DNA of 64,000 nt, taken from Mytilus edulis (lineage: Eukaryota; Mollusca; Bivalvia; Mytilida; Mytilidae). Both the position numbers and the translations under genes were made by a program. The stretch covers positions 67,158,241-67,222,240 of the forward strand of contig NC_092354.1 of NCBI RefSeq assembly GCF_963676685.1, written 5' to 3'. Of this stretch, positions 9,903 through 21,240 are shown one piece after another. Within the stretch, counting starts at the first letter, position 1. Every line of letters starts with the position of its first letter. The notes beneath the pieces are model-generated. The model worked only from the letters and a program-made list of their open reading frames with translations. It was not told the origin of the DNA and did not search any database.

Positions 9903-10224
9903 TTGGAATGTTTTTATGTATCAAATTTTGTTTCAATATCTGCGCACTGACGGTTAGTATGTATGAGCAAGCGGTTTGGCTCAAATAATTGTGAACTGCA
10001 CGAAAATCGGAAATGAAAAACTGACCTCCAGAGTTGTCTCCCATTTTCGGCTAACCGTATCTTTACGTTACGACCATCCGCTTACCACTAGTGGTATATA
10101 GTAGCTTTAAACTAAAATCATATAATAAATGAACTGGGTGATGAATTATCTTTACTTTGACATACGAATAGAATAAAAGAATAACAACTACAAACGATAA
10201 GACATTTAACAATATCTGATCAGA

Positions 10225-10950
10225 ATTACAAATACAACACAATGAACCACCAAAATGAGGTCAAGGTCAGATGATACCTGCCAGACATACATATACAGCT
10301 TACAATCCGTCCATACAAGACATTTAGTTGACCTATTGCTTATAGGTGAAAAAAACTGACCAAAACAAAACCAACTTAACACTGAGTAATAAACCATAAA
10401 AATGAGGTCAAGGTCAAATAAAATATTTCCATACACTAAATATGGTAAACCCATTGCATATAGTGTTCGAAAAAAAAAAATCTCAAAAACTTAACTTTGA
10501 CCACTAAACCATCAGAATGAGGTCGAGGCCAGGTAACACCTACCAGTTGGACATGTACACTGTACAACCCTTCCATACACCAAATATACATGACATATTG
10601 CTCATAGTATCCGAAATATGGGCTTGACAACGAAAACTTTACCTTGTTCACTGATCCATGAAATGAGGTCGAGGTCAAATGAAAACTGTCTGACGAGCAT
10701 GAGGACATTGCAAGGTACGTACAAACCAAATATGGATATCCTTTTACGCATTTTTTTTTCAAGTAGTCACTGAACCATGAAAAGGTTAACGACATTTTAC
10801 ATGTGACAGACGTTAACCTCGTAACATAAGGTATCTATATACAAATTATGAAGCACCTTCTAAAGTATAAAGCTTTCAAGAAGTGATTTAGCGCCGCCGC
10901 CACCGGATTACTATCCCTTTCTGCGACAAATGTCGCGGGCTTGACAAAAA
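10225..10950. repeat. tandem repeat of about 110-165-bp units, bivalve family
   Basis: At least four degenerate units, each marked by AATGAGGTC(A/G)AGGTCA at about 10255, 10400, 10516 and 10660, and by CCATACACCAAATAT-like phrases. The array ends with TAGCGCCGCCGCCACCGG and GTCGCGGGCTTGACAAAAA. I recognise this as a common bivalve repeat. The open frames across it are by-products. Confidence 0.75.
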
Positions 10951-11746
10951 TGAACAAGACCATCCACTTCTAGTTGGCTGCAAAACTGCTGATTTTTCTC
11001 TACAGATAACCAAATCACATAGAGGTTAAGCAATTATGACCATATCGGAAAAAGAACATTTATAGTGTATTAGAAATATCTTATATTGGGCTTAATTATG
11101 ATTACAATAATGGCCCTCAATTTGGTCAGAAAAAAAATCACTACATTAAGCAACATAATAACATAAAGATTTTGCTCACACAAGTTTTACAGAAACCGAC
11201 AAAACCAATAAAGATCAACAAAAGGTTCAAAAATGTACTAACCAGGACCACTGAAAATTGGCATTTTGGATGACACCATATCAGATACAAAATTGCGACA
11301 ATAAAACCATACACTTGAGCAAATAAAAAGTTATTATGTGGAGACTTTAAGGCACATCATATTACCTAAGTGGAGTGGTAAACATATTGATTCCATATGA
11401 GTTATTGTCTTTCCTAGAGTGTACAGATAGACGTGTACTTAATGATAGTATAGGTGCACAGTAATGTAGAGCTTGGACATATTGACTTGTAATTTTGTAG
11501 TTCTAGCTAGTCAAATAACATGATTTGTTAAAAACATAAGTTTTTTATGACAGGGACTATAATGTTGTCAATATGAATTATCGTCTGTTATGAACATTGT
11601 AATCTTGATAAGAATTCTGACAATTTAGAAGACACATGTTCAAGACTAACTAACAAAATACTACAAATAGCCTGGGAGTGCATCGAAATCAAATTGAGAA
11701 AAAAAATAATAACTTAAAAAATCACAAGTAACATGGTGGACACGTC
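10951..11746. other. no gene or repeat recognised
   Basis: AT-rich sequence between two repeats. No Ig-like or other exon was found by eye. Confidence 0.4.
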
Positions 11747-12500
11747 GGGTCGAAATTAGCGCTGGTCCGGTAGTCCGGGACCAGTACAATTTGAGTCGCA
11801 CCAGTCTATTTTGTCACCTGGTGGTCCGTCGGACCAGTAGAAATTTGTCGATAAAATCCCTGATTGAATCGCAATTTCGTTTTTTTTTACAAAACTATTT
11901 ACCTGCAAAATCAATTACACAGTACTGGAGGTACTAAGTATTAAGATTGATTAAGTTTTTATTAATATCGAGGTTGAGCGTACTTCACAACAACACAAAA
12001 TCTGGAAATTTTTGAATGAGTTAAATCGACTGTAAAAAAAATAAAATAAGTGACATTCAAATGGAAGATCTGAATAAAGTTTATAAAATTGACAAAAAGA
12101 AACATAAATATATATCAAAAATCATAAGTAAAAAAAACGCAAATGGTTTAATTATATAGTTGATTGCAATGTAATGGATTGTATTATGTATATCATGTGA
12201 ACAATTTGCAGTGACAGACCTAGATAATAAATGTATTTTTGTAACGAGATCTTCAAATTTGAGTTAGATTCTGTACTTGCTAATGAACAATCAGAACAGC
12301 ACTAAAAAACTACGAATAAAGAATAAAGGAGAGGAAACAAAGGAAGGTAAAATCATGAAAAAACGTAAAATCTCTCTCTTAATTTGGTGTTTGTCAAATG
12401 AATTTCATTTGTGCAGGACCAGTAGATTTGGTGCCGGACCAGTAAATTATCAGTCAACTGGTCCGGCTGGCCAGTACACAAAAAAGCTTAAATTTGACCC
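11747..12500. mobile_element. DNA-transposon-like element with GGTCC-rich inverted ends
   Basis: Left end GGGTCGAAATTAGCGCTGGT with several GGACCAGT boxes; right end GGACCAGTAAATTATC... CTTAAATTTGACCC. The ends are imperfect inverted repeats of about 90 bp, each with repeated (T/G)CCGG(A/T)CCAGT motifs, around an AT-rich core without a transposase. No clear target duplication was seen. Confidence 0.5.
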
Positions 12501-13369
12501 CTGTCAGGTCACCTAAATGTAGTAATGTTTTAAAAGTCATATGAAACGAGTGTCCGGTGAAAAATAATGTTATTCCAATTCTTGAACCAATGCATACAAA
12601 CAACATAAACTTAGTCTTCTGTGCACGATTTTATCATTTTTTTCGCATAAATTTCGTATAATCGTCGATTTTTTATTCAATCGGTCAGTGTTGTTGTGAA
12701 AATGTGGCAGGTAATAAAAGTTCGTATTTTAAAGCTTAGTTTGACGATTGTCACCTGTTTGTCAACAATCAACAAAAATGCATGGATATTCCGCACGTGT
12801 TTAACCTGTACAATCAGATGATAGTTTATTTTAAGGACATTCGTGCGTATTGCGATCACTGGATTTTTACAAAATGGGTCACACTGAGGTTACTTTGCAT
12901 ACGGAAATTATGTCGGGAAATTGCTTCCTAGAAGCAAGCAATTTAAATAAAGTGCGGTGGCAGCATACCCTGTTTGTATAAAACTAATGATTTCAGAGGA
13001 TAGGACACTCGAATATTTCATACACTGTAAATTAGTGTCTTTTGTTACGAAGTATCCGTTAGTCATCTGACATTTATCCTTGTCAGCAAATGCTTGAAAA
13101 ACGTGTTTTTTTTTGCCATAACTATCTTAAGACTGAGCATCGTGAACCCTCAAAAACCTTGGGTTGATCTCTTGTGATACAGAAGGGTGAGCCGATCCTG
13201 CTACGACATTATATGTAAAATTTGAAAAGTGTAAAAAAAGGAAAATTTCATGATTGTTAACCACTTACAAACCCACATGTACGTGTCTATAATATAAATC
13301 AGCTTAATTATATAATGAAAGACAAAACTATACACTAACATATGAATTTGATACTGATCTAGAGAGTTC
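12501..13369. other. no gene recognised
   Basis: Contains a short diverged relative of the next repeat at about 13150-13200 (GGTTGATCTCTTGTGATAC, GGTGAGCCGATCCTGC). The remainder is unassigned. Confidence 0.4.
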
Positions 13370-13800
13370 CGAAGATCCTGATGATGACATAAAAGAGGAA
13401 CGAAAGATACCAGAGGGATAGACAAACTCATAAATCGAAAATAAACTGAAAACGCGATGGCATAAGCAACACGAACCCCACCATAAACTTGGGTGAAATC
13501 AGGTGCTCCGGAAGGGTAAGCACATCCTGCTCCACATGTGGCACCCGTCGTGTTGGTCATGTTATAACAAATCTGGTAAATAGTTTAAGTCGGTTAGTCA
13601 AATTCATGAAAGGGAAGTGGATTATAGTTACGACGTAAAGAACATATTCGATATAATCTGTGAGACGGTTATTCCATAACGGTTAACCAACTCGTGATGA
13701 CGTCCGTAAAATTTACAAAGGGATGATTTCAACTTCACCATATGGAACTCTTGGTTTAATAGCTTTCTTGTGAGCAGCAACCCTCTCTCAATATATACCT
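13370..13800. repeat. dispersed mussel repeat, two adjoining segments
   Basis: 13370-13560 carries GAGGAACGAAAGATACCAGA, TAAATCGAAAATAAACTG and the GC-rich GCTCCGGAAGGGTAAGCACA block. 13590-13800 carries GAGACGGTTATTCCATAACG and TTCACCATATGGAACTC. Both are phrases I know from a very abundant Mytilus repeat. The 119-codon minus-strand frame over it is not a gene. Confidence 0.75.
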
Positions 13801-14204
13801 ATATTGAGTTTTTTTTCTCTCTTTCAGAACCATAGGTCATTCTTTCTCAGAATCAAACCGGACGATACCATGTTTCAATGAAATATGCTCTAAGGCACTA
13901 AGTGAAGTCATTATTTTCCTTCATAAAAATGCAATCTATGATTTGCTTCAAAACTATATATTCGTCTGATATTTTTTTTGTTGCCGATTTGGGAATTTAT
14001 TTTTTAAAGTTCAATCGTTAGGTTTTTAAGGATGTCGACAAAGAGAGGCGAAGAGTTCAGTCCAAGAGGAATGCTAAATATTTGTTGTAAAAGTCTTCCT
14101 CCAAATTCACGAAATGCTTACCCTGTCGACACATCCAGTTATTTGTTTGTTTCCTGCATGTGTCTCTTTCTAGACTGATGTATTGGATGTGTTGAACTAT
14201 TATG

Positions 14205-14450
14205 TCTGTTTGTTTTGTTCATACATCGTTGTCAATATAATGGGATTTGATCCGACTGTCATACAAATGAGAGGTTAAGCTAGTTAAACAACCAGATTTA
14301 ATCCACCTTTTTCTACATAAGAAAATGCCTGAAACAAGTCGGGAATATGACAGTTTGTATCCATTCGTTTGTTGTGCCTAAGCTTTTGATTTTTCCGTTT
14401 GATTATGGACTTTCCATTTACAATTTCCTCGTTATTGATTTACGAGATTG
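14205..14450. repeat. dispersed mussel repeat (same family as 5425-5690)
   Basis: Shares TTGTTCATACATCGTTGTCA, GAAAATGCCTGAAACAAGTC and GGACTTTCCATTTACAA with the other copies. A pure T run of about 27 nt follows near 14487. Confidence 0.7.
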
Positions 14451-14484
14451 GTTTATCGATGCACAACTATTAAGTTTTCTGTTG

Positions 14485-14518
<34 letters not shown>

Positions 14519-14936
14519 TACGAAAGAAAAATCAAATTGTATTTAACATAATCCACTCTTTTATACAAACAGACACTCACTAATACACTTTAAAACGTTA
14601 CGTCACAATGTTCTTTTCCAATATTAGACACATATTTGTTATGTTTTTTAGTTCGGAAGTTTCTACATAAATATGTCTCTTTAAACACCGGTTACATTCC
14701 TTTGACAACAATTATATGGCGAATGGATTGAATATTGCTGAATCAAGACAGAATCGTGTGACTTGTAGGTGCGATGTTGTTATATTTCTTGTCCATCTGT
14801 TCATTACAGTTTATTGTAATGACGAAATGCATACCATCATTGATTGTGTCGTCTTGAATGTCAGCCAGGTCCAACTAAATAATAGAACATGTTCCTTTTT
14901 TTTATTAGACAGCTTGCAATTGATTTGCAGCCAAAA

Positions 14937-15148
14937 TACTGTGGATTCATTAATATTCGTGGGATAGCAATTTTCGTGGATTTCGTGGCTATATGTGAAC
15001 CAGGAATTTAAATGTTCAATGAAGTAAAAAGATTTTATTAGTCTGTATGCAGACTTTGGAAAAACCACGAACTCAAATATCCACGAAAATACAGTTTTTC
15101 CTCAAACCACGAAAATTGGTATCCACAAAAATAAATGAATCCACAGTA
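14937..15148. mobile_element. MITE, TACTGTGGATTCAT family
   Basis: Ends TACTGTGGATTCATTAATAT and ATAAATGAATCCACAGTA are inverted repeats. Internally, CAATTTTCGTGGAT-type motifs on the left are mirrored by CCACGAAAATTGG on the right. This wording is widespread in mollusc genomes. Confidence 0.8.
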
Positions 15149-15732
15149 GTCCACAACAAAAAGGGATTTAACCCAACAATCTTTGGATTTAATTTAAATT
15201 TAAAAATTATTCCAACTACTAAGGACCTGTCATCTCCATCATATTCATAGGACATTTATTTTACGAAGTTTTTAATTTTATGTGACAAATATTATATTCA
15301 TACGAAGGACAATAACATACTAATTAGTCTTATGTAACATGTGTAACATTCTTTGTTTCATACTGACACATTTTTTTAGCTGCTAAGATAATATGACACC
15401 AAACTGACAAATCCTTCATTTCACATGCTTGGTGGAGACGCAGACTTAAAAATTCAGAAGTCTTGGCTTTAAACCGTACCTCCTTGAACATTGTGACAAG
15501 AAAATGTTATTTGCTATCCGAGTTGTCTTCTCATCTTTTTAGACCACCTGATATACCCACCGATATTTGTAGGGGTTATGTAGCCAAATATTTTGTTTTT
15601 GTAGAGCGTTGTAGAGCTCCGTAGCAATTGTTCGTCTCTAAGTCGTTTAAAAGTTTATGCCGCAAAGTTGTGATTCAAAATGATTATTACGAGAGTTTCT
15701 GTCTTTTTCTTATAAAGGAAAATAATATTTAC
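15149..15732. other. no gene recognised
   Basis: On the minus strand about 15520-15590 reads YITPTNIGGYIRWSKKMRR before a stop, which might be a tail exon, but no acceptor precedes it. Nothing else was seen. Confidence 0.3.
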
Positions 15733-15848
15733 ATGTGCAATTCTGCTTGTTTTGTTTATGAAACTTCTCAGTGCTGTCAAACCCGTTATAATCGTAATAG
15801 ATGCAGCAATCCCACTGATTATAACAGCTATATATGTGAAAGATGAGT
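15733..15848 (-). CDS. candidate membrane-span exon of unknown gene
   Basis: Between an AG acceptor (15849-15850) and a GTAAAT donor (15727-15732) lies a 116-nt block entering in phase 1 and leaving in phase 0. It encodes SSFTYIAVIISGIAASITII followed by TGLTALRSFINKTSRIAH: about 21 hydrophobic residues and then basic ones, as in a type I transmembrane segment. It lies downstream of the stop of the Methyltransf_FA gene and upstream of the Ig exons, so its gene is unclear. It may belong to another tandem gene. Base composition is more even than in the flanks, but proof would need RNA. Confidence 0.4.
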
Positions 15849-16767
15849 CTAATTGTTCGAAAAATAAATAAAACCTTATTTGAGCATCATTCAAAAACAA
15901 TAATACAACACTATAATGGTTCTTTATGGTGAGGGCCTATCAATCGATTTGTATATCTAAGTACAAAAGTGGCAACTGGTTCTCTTTCAATGAGTACAAA
16001 ATGTTATAACGATCTAGATATCACTTTGTGAATATTTTATGGTATTAATACAAGTGTCTAAGTTAGCTACAGTGGAGATCAGTTCTAACCTCTCATAAAT
16101 TCTGTCAGAATCTGTCAGGAGAACTGTTCTAGAACAGTATGTAGAACTGTCAGCCTGACACCTTTTAGTCAGTTCTAGGTTAGAACTATTCTAGCTAGAA
16201 CTGATTTTGGTCAGTTCTACCTAGAACTGATTTGGACAGTTCTAGCTAGAACTGATCCTGACAGTTCTACCCTAGAACAGTTTTAGACAGTTCTAGCTAG
16301 AACTGACCAAATATTTGGTCAGTTCTACTTCTAGAACAGTTCTACGATTAGATTCAGTGATTTTCTTTTGTTGATGTGTAGTATAAAATATTTGTTTTTC
16401 TTTCATTTTTTGTACATAAATTAGGCCGTTAATTAGTATTATGGGGGGGAGGGTTATTATTTAAATTGTTTTACATTTTTTATTCTGGGAGTCAGGATGG
16501 CTCGTTATCACATAACAAAATTATCCTCATAAACCAAATGTAATATCTGTTTACGAGTAGTTTTCATACCTCGGACGGACCTGTTTAACAAAAATCTTTT
16601 GACCACATCAATCTAAACTGACATTATTTGCTCTTCAGTCTTTCTGCAAATCTATATAGCTGCACAGTACTTCAGTTTGAATTTTAGGTCAAGAGGGACT
16701 GTACTATACAAGTTACAGCAATATTGGAAAACAATTTTGTTCGCATCAATTTATAGTGTCAGCATGC

Positions 16768-16885
16768 AGGGGCAGATCCAGCCATTTAAATATTTGGGGG
16801 GGGGGGTTCCAACTATATGTTCAAATTCAAAAACATTGATCGTCAAAAAAAAAGAGGGTTCCAACTCCTGAACCCCCCCCCCTTG
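16768..16885. mobile_element. short GGATCCAG-type MITE nested in the 3.2-kb element
   Basis: CAGGGGCAGATCCAGCC... GGGGGGTTCC on the left faces GAACCCCCCCCC... TTGATC on the right. It interrupts the first internal tandem unit. Same family as 43551..43905 and 54882..55046. Confidence 0.55.
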
Positions 16886-17968
16886 ATCAGCCAATGAGCA
16901 TGTCCTCTTTTTATTCAAAATATTGAATCATAAACAAATTTCAGTAGTTTTCATACTTCAGACTGAGTCGTATAATAAAATCTTTTGACCGCATCAACCG
17001 AATCTTACCATATTTGCTTTTTTTATGTAAATCTAAATAGCTGCACAGTAATTCAGTTATAATTTTAGGTCAAGAGGGACTGTAAAATCATGAAAATACA
17101 AATGATAGAAATATGGGAACACAATGCTACCTAATTTCATTTGCATCAATTTAGAATGCCAGCATGTCCTCTTTTTATTCAAAATATTGCATCATTAACA
17201 AATATCAGTAGTTTCCATACCTCAGACTGACTGGTATAACAAAATAATTTGTCCGCATCAACCAAAACTGACCCTATTTGCACTTTATTATGAACATGAT
17301 GTGAATCTTAATAGCCGCAAAGTAAATCATGTATATTTTTATATCAGGATGGATTGTTTAATAAAAATGAAAGCAATATTGGAAAATAAAATTATGCTCA
17401 CATCAGTTTATAGTGCCAGCATGTCCTCTTTTTCATCAAAATTTTGAATCGTAAACTAATTTCAGTAGTTTTAATATCTCAGACTGACTCATGAATATAA
17501 CAAATTTATTTGTCGCATCAACCAAAACTGACCATATTTGACAGCATCAACCATAACTGACCATATGTGACAGCATCAACCAAAACTGACCATAATTACA
17601 CTTAGTTATGAAAATCTTAATATATATATATAGCCGCATACTAAATCACTTATAGTAATACATATACCGGTAACGATGGATTGTATAATTCAAATGACAG
17701 CAATATCAATTAATATTGGAACACATTGGCTACAAAAAAATTTCCACATCAATTTAAAATATCAGCAAGTCCTCTTTTTATTCAAAATATTGAATTGTAA
17801 ACAAATTTCAGTGGTTTCGATATATCAGACTGAGTGAGAGTTGTTTTAACAAAATCATTTGACCTCATCAACCAAAACTGAACTTATTTACACTTTATCA
17901 TGTAAATATACATGTATATGGCCTCATGTGAGGACGGATCGTATGATTAAAATGACACCAACTTTGAA

Positions 17969-18142
17969 ACACAATACACCATATTGCTAATCCTGGCTGA
18001 CCTGGCCTCTTGAACTTTTGAAGCATACAACAATGACTTTTCCATTGTGGCGTCAGATATTTTGTTTTCTGACGTCAAAATTTTACGGGAACCTGTGTGA
18101 TATCCAGTAATGGCAGACACATTGCGACAAGGTGTATTTATA
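17969..18142. mobile_element. diverged copy of the CACCTTATCGCTATT MITE
   Basis: Shares TCCATTGTGGCGTCAGA, GACGTCAAAATTTTACGGGA and ACCTGTGTGAT with the better copy at 42326..42487. Its ends (ATACACCATATTGCTAA and GACAAGGTGTAT) are degraded. Confidence 0.6.
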
Positions 18143-19389
18143 CCATATCTAAGAATTAAGCGCGCCGTTATTTCATCTCTGTATCCATAATAATGAACCG
18201 TCATTAAACATGCTAAAGTGACTTTTTAACATGTTTAAGTCAGTAGTTTGTGATGGTTTTTTTTTTTAAACAAAACTATTTAATGGCATCATCCAACACT
18301 CACATGACTGATTCATATACTTTATTTTAAAAATAAAATAAAAAGTACATGTATGGGAAGTTCTCTTCTTGGAATAGTATACTGTTAATATAATTTGAAG
18401 AAGGCAAAGAAAAATGCATGATTTTGTTAGTAGCCGAACGTCCAGGGGCAAATGTTTCATTCATGTTCAGATCCAGTATATTTTTCTGAGTTCCAGACTC
18501 CCAGATATCATTTATTTATATAATCGTTATGGATAAGTTTGGCTAAGACGAGATGGTGCAAATGTATATATAGTTTTTTTACGTTACACAACACGTTTTT
18601 CATTAATACCCCATAATTCATCCACTGTACAATTTTCGTTTGAACATTTGTCAAAACAGAATTATAAATAAATATAAATCCAAGGCAAACAAGGTAAATT
18701 ACGATTAAAATTCCATGAATTAAATGTAGAGTTTTATTTAGGAAGAGACTGTTAAGAACGGGGAACGAAGAAACGTAAACAATGATGTTTCCGTGTGCAA
18801 TCTTATAAAAATATCTCCGATGCGTTGGATAACCTTCTATTCACTTCGATATTTGTACATGTAACGTAATAAAAGTCGTTTGATTAGTAAAAAATATAGA
18901 AAATCTGCTATTTAATATATAGCAAAGTAATTGGAAGTGATTTTTTTCTTCTAAATTCTAAAGTGCCCTTACTGCAGTGACGTCATTTAGAACTGTTCTA
19001 CAGTCCTGACTGATTAAGTCAGTTCTGCTGACAGTTCTACGGTTAGAAGTGATTTGGACAGTTCTACCTAGAACTGATCCTGACAGTTTTACCCTAGAAC
19101 TGATCCTGACAGTTCTACCTAGAACTGATTTAGTCAGTTCTACCTAGAACTGATTCTGACAGTTCTACTTAGAACAGTTCTAGGGTAGAACTGTTCTAGG
19201 ACAGGTTAGAACAGTTCTATGACAGAATATTCTGACAGTTCTAATGAGAGGTTAGAAGTGATCTCCACTGTAATTAGTATGTAAAGTGATAAATACTGAT
19301 AGTAGTCTACCGACAATAATGACAGCTGTATAAATATATATATCTGCTTACAAATGTTTATACAAAACTATTTATTAAATTTCTCCATT

Positions 19390-19600
19390 TTTTATTAAAA
19401 TGTCCTGTAGCAAGTAGGGAAAATGGTCATCGTTATATTATAGTTCGTTTCTTTATGTGTTGCATTTTTAGTGTTTCTGTTGTGCCGTTGTTTTCCTCTG
19501 ATATTTGATGTGTCCCCTCAGTTTAGTTTGTAACTCGGATTTGTTTTTTCTCAATCGACTTAGAATTTCGAACAGGGTTATTCTACTGTTGCCTTACATA
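19390..19600. repeat. dispersed mussel repeat fragment
   Basis: CCTGTAGCAAGTAGGGA, TTTAGTGTTTCTGTTGTGCC and CAATCGACTTAGAATTTCGA match the family at 5225..5690. Confidence 0.6.
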
Positions 19601-19704
19601 CAAAGACATGCAAAAAGCTACACATTTCAATTAATTCGTTGCTCATATATTAATGATTTCTCATCTTCAATCACTAATACATATTTATGCGAATTTAAAT
19701 ATTT

Positions 19705-19880
19705 TTAATGTGACTTGCCATTGGTCTTGGTCGCATGCTTGTCTTTGTCAATGATTGATTCAATAGCTCGGGTTGTATCAATCGTTAAATCCATAGTTGA
19801 GGATTTCATAGTAATATACTCTTTGCTATTAGACGAGGATTCATTGTATGTTCTCGTAACTCCTAAATGTGATCCGTCGT
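19705..19880 (-). CDS. last coding exon: cytoplasmic-tail-like, with a YITM motif
   Basis: Follows an AG acceptor (19881-19882), enters in phase 1 and ends at a TAA (19705-19707). The 58 residues include DGSHLGVTRTYNESSSNSK, EYITMKSSTMDL and DKDKHATKTNGKSH: polar, serine- and lysine-rich, without hydrophobic runs. This fits the intracellular end of a receptor-like protein. Y-I-T-M matches the YxxM consensus for SH2 binding by PI3-kinase p85; that function is inference. It joins in frame to 22722..22790 (G + AC makes aspartate). Confidence 0.55.
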
Positions 19881-19889
19881 CTATAAAAA

Positions 19890-20359
19890 TAATTCATATT
19901 TATCTTTATTGCATGTTTTATTTGATATAGTAATATACATGTATTTGTCTGGTATGAATATTGTACCCGGATAATTTTCATGTGATATAATTACCTGCCG
20001 CTAATAATGTTACTGATATTGATTATCTTTCCAGTTTTATTACGTCCATAACTCAGAAAAATGATAATTAATGGGGTGACAGCATAGAATACGTTCGAAT
20101 TTCTGTGGGAATATATATATATAAATATTACATCTGACGTCTTGTTTCTATTTTTTTTACGTATATTGACGCCATGTTTCTATTTATATGTATATTAAAG
20201 GTCAATATATGAAACATTTTGCTAAATTTAGATATATGACGTCATGACGTCACACATGACAACCACGGAGGAGTGCCGTATCAGAAAAGAAAATTTCCAA
20301 GTTTATCAGGAGATTTTAAGAATTTTATGTTAAATACAGACTTCTTTTTTTTTTTTTTT
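19890..20359. other. no gene recognised
   Basis: Intronic under the minus-strand gene model. AT-rich, with nothing assigned. Confidence 0.4.
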
Positions 20360-20570
20360 AATTTTATTTAGATTAGACCGTTGGTTTTCCCGTTTGAATG
20401 GTTTTACACTAGTAATTTTAAAGCCCTCTATAGCTTGTTGTTTGGTGTGAGCAGAGGCTCCGTGTTGAAGGCCGTACATTGACCTATAATGGTTAACTTT
20501 TTTTTAAATTGTTATTTGGATGGAGAGTCGTCTCATTGGCACTCACACCACATCTTCCTATATATATTAG
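20360..20570 (-). repeat. abundant mussel repeat ending in CCACATCTTCC
   Basis: GGTTTTCCCGTTTGAATGGT, GGCTCCGTGTTGAAGGCC and GTCGTCTCATTGGCACTCA are hallmark phrases of one of the commonest Mytilus repeats. It lies in opposite orientation to the copies at 40765..40860, 50113..50720 and 56000..56225. Confidence 0.75.
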
Positions 20571-21099
20571 ACTATTATATTAACTTAGTTTTAAAGTCCC
20601 AGATGCAGAAGATAAGAATACAAGAGTGCTAATGTAATAAGCTATGAAGATGTTAACAAAATTATTGGGCTGCCTATTTTCAATAACATGTTAAAATTCT
20701 TGCAAAAACAATTAAAAAATACACAGAAATAACATTGAACGTCATTTTCATTTTCTAGAAGGAATTAACATTTATTCAGCGGCGAATTACAAAGAGGGTA
20801 AAGGACATTCGCCCCCCTTTGATAAAATATTTATATCATATTTTTTTATGATTCATATGATTGTTTAGCTTCGCCTGACGCTATATTTTCAGTTCTTACC
20901 ACTCCTTGTACCCACTTTTGAATATCACATGGTCGTCCCCTTATTTGGAAGCATATGGTTGTGCTTTCAAAACAGATCTAGAAAATGAAACAAATTCTTT
21001 CGCATTTTAAGAGATTCACTTGATTCAATTTTCCTACAAAAGTAATTTTGAGACTGTACCAAAGATTTTGTACATGTAAGACCCTTACACTGGTACAGT
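20571..21099. other. no gene recognised
   Basis: Intronic under the model; nothing assigned. Confidence 0.4.
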
Positions 21100-21240
21100 T
21101 TATTTATTAATCTTGCATGAAATAGGTTCTATTCATGACAGAAGGTCTGTGGTTTCTATTGGCATTCCGATTTCCTCCACCAATAAAAAAAGACCGCCAC
21201 GAAATAATACTTAAAGTGGCATTAAAAATCAATCAATCAA
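21100..21240. repeat. SINE-like bivalve repeat 3' end
   Basis: CCGATTTCCTCCACCAATAA, GACCGCCACGAAATA, AAAGTGGCATTAAAA and a terminal (AATC)n run form a pattern common at the 3' end of bivalve SINE-like repeats. No intact tRNA-like head was seen. Confidence 0.5.

Larger units (their letters stand above)
16068..19272. mobile_element. 3.2-kb element with long inverted ends of GTTCTAG/CTAGAAC palindromes
   Basis: The ends are TACAGTGGAGATCA and TGATCTCCACTGTA. Each terminal region of about 280 bp (16068-16345 and about 18985-19272) is filled with imperfect palindromes such as AGTTCTAGCTAGAACTGA and ACAGTTCTACCTAGAACTGA, about ten per side, and the two sides are reverse complements. The core (about 16380-17940) holds roughly five direct units of 260-350 bp marked by GTCCTCTTTTTATTCAAAAT and CCGCATCAACC. 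No transposase was seen, so it is non-autonomous. The flanks (GTTAGC left, AATTAG right) hint at, but do not prove, a target duplication. Confidence 0.75.

Noticed and set aside
10206-10795. Minus-strand frames of 82 and 119 codons
   Set aside because: They translate the tandem AATGAGGTCAAGGTCA repeat.
13201-13560. 119-codon minus-strand frame starting MTNTTGATCGAGCAYPSG
   Set aside because: It lies on a well-known mussel dispersed repeat (GCTCCGGAAGGGTAAGCACA block); the peptide is read-through of that repeat.
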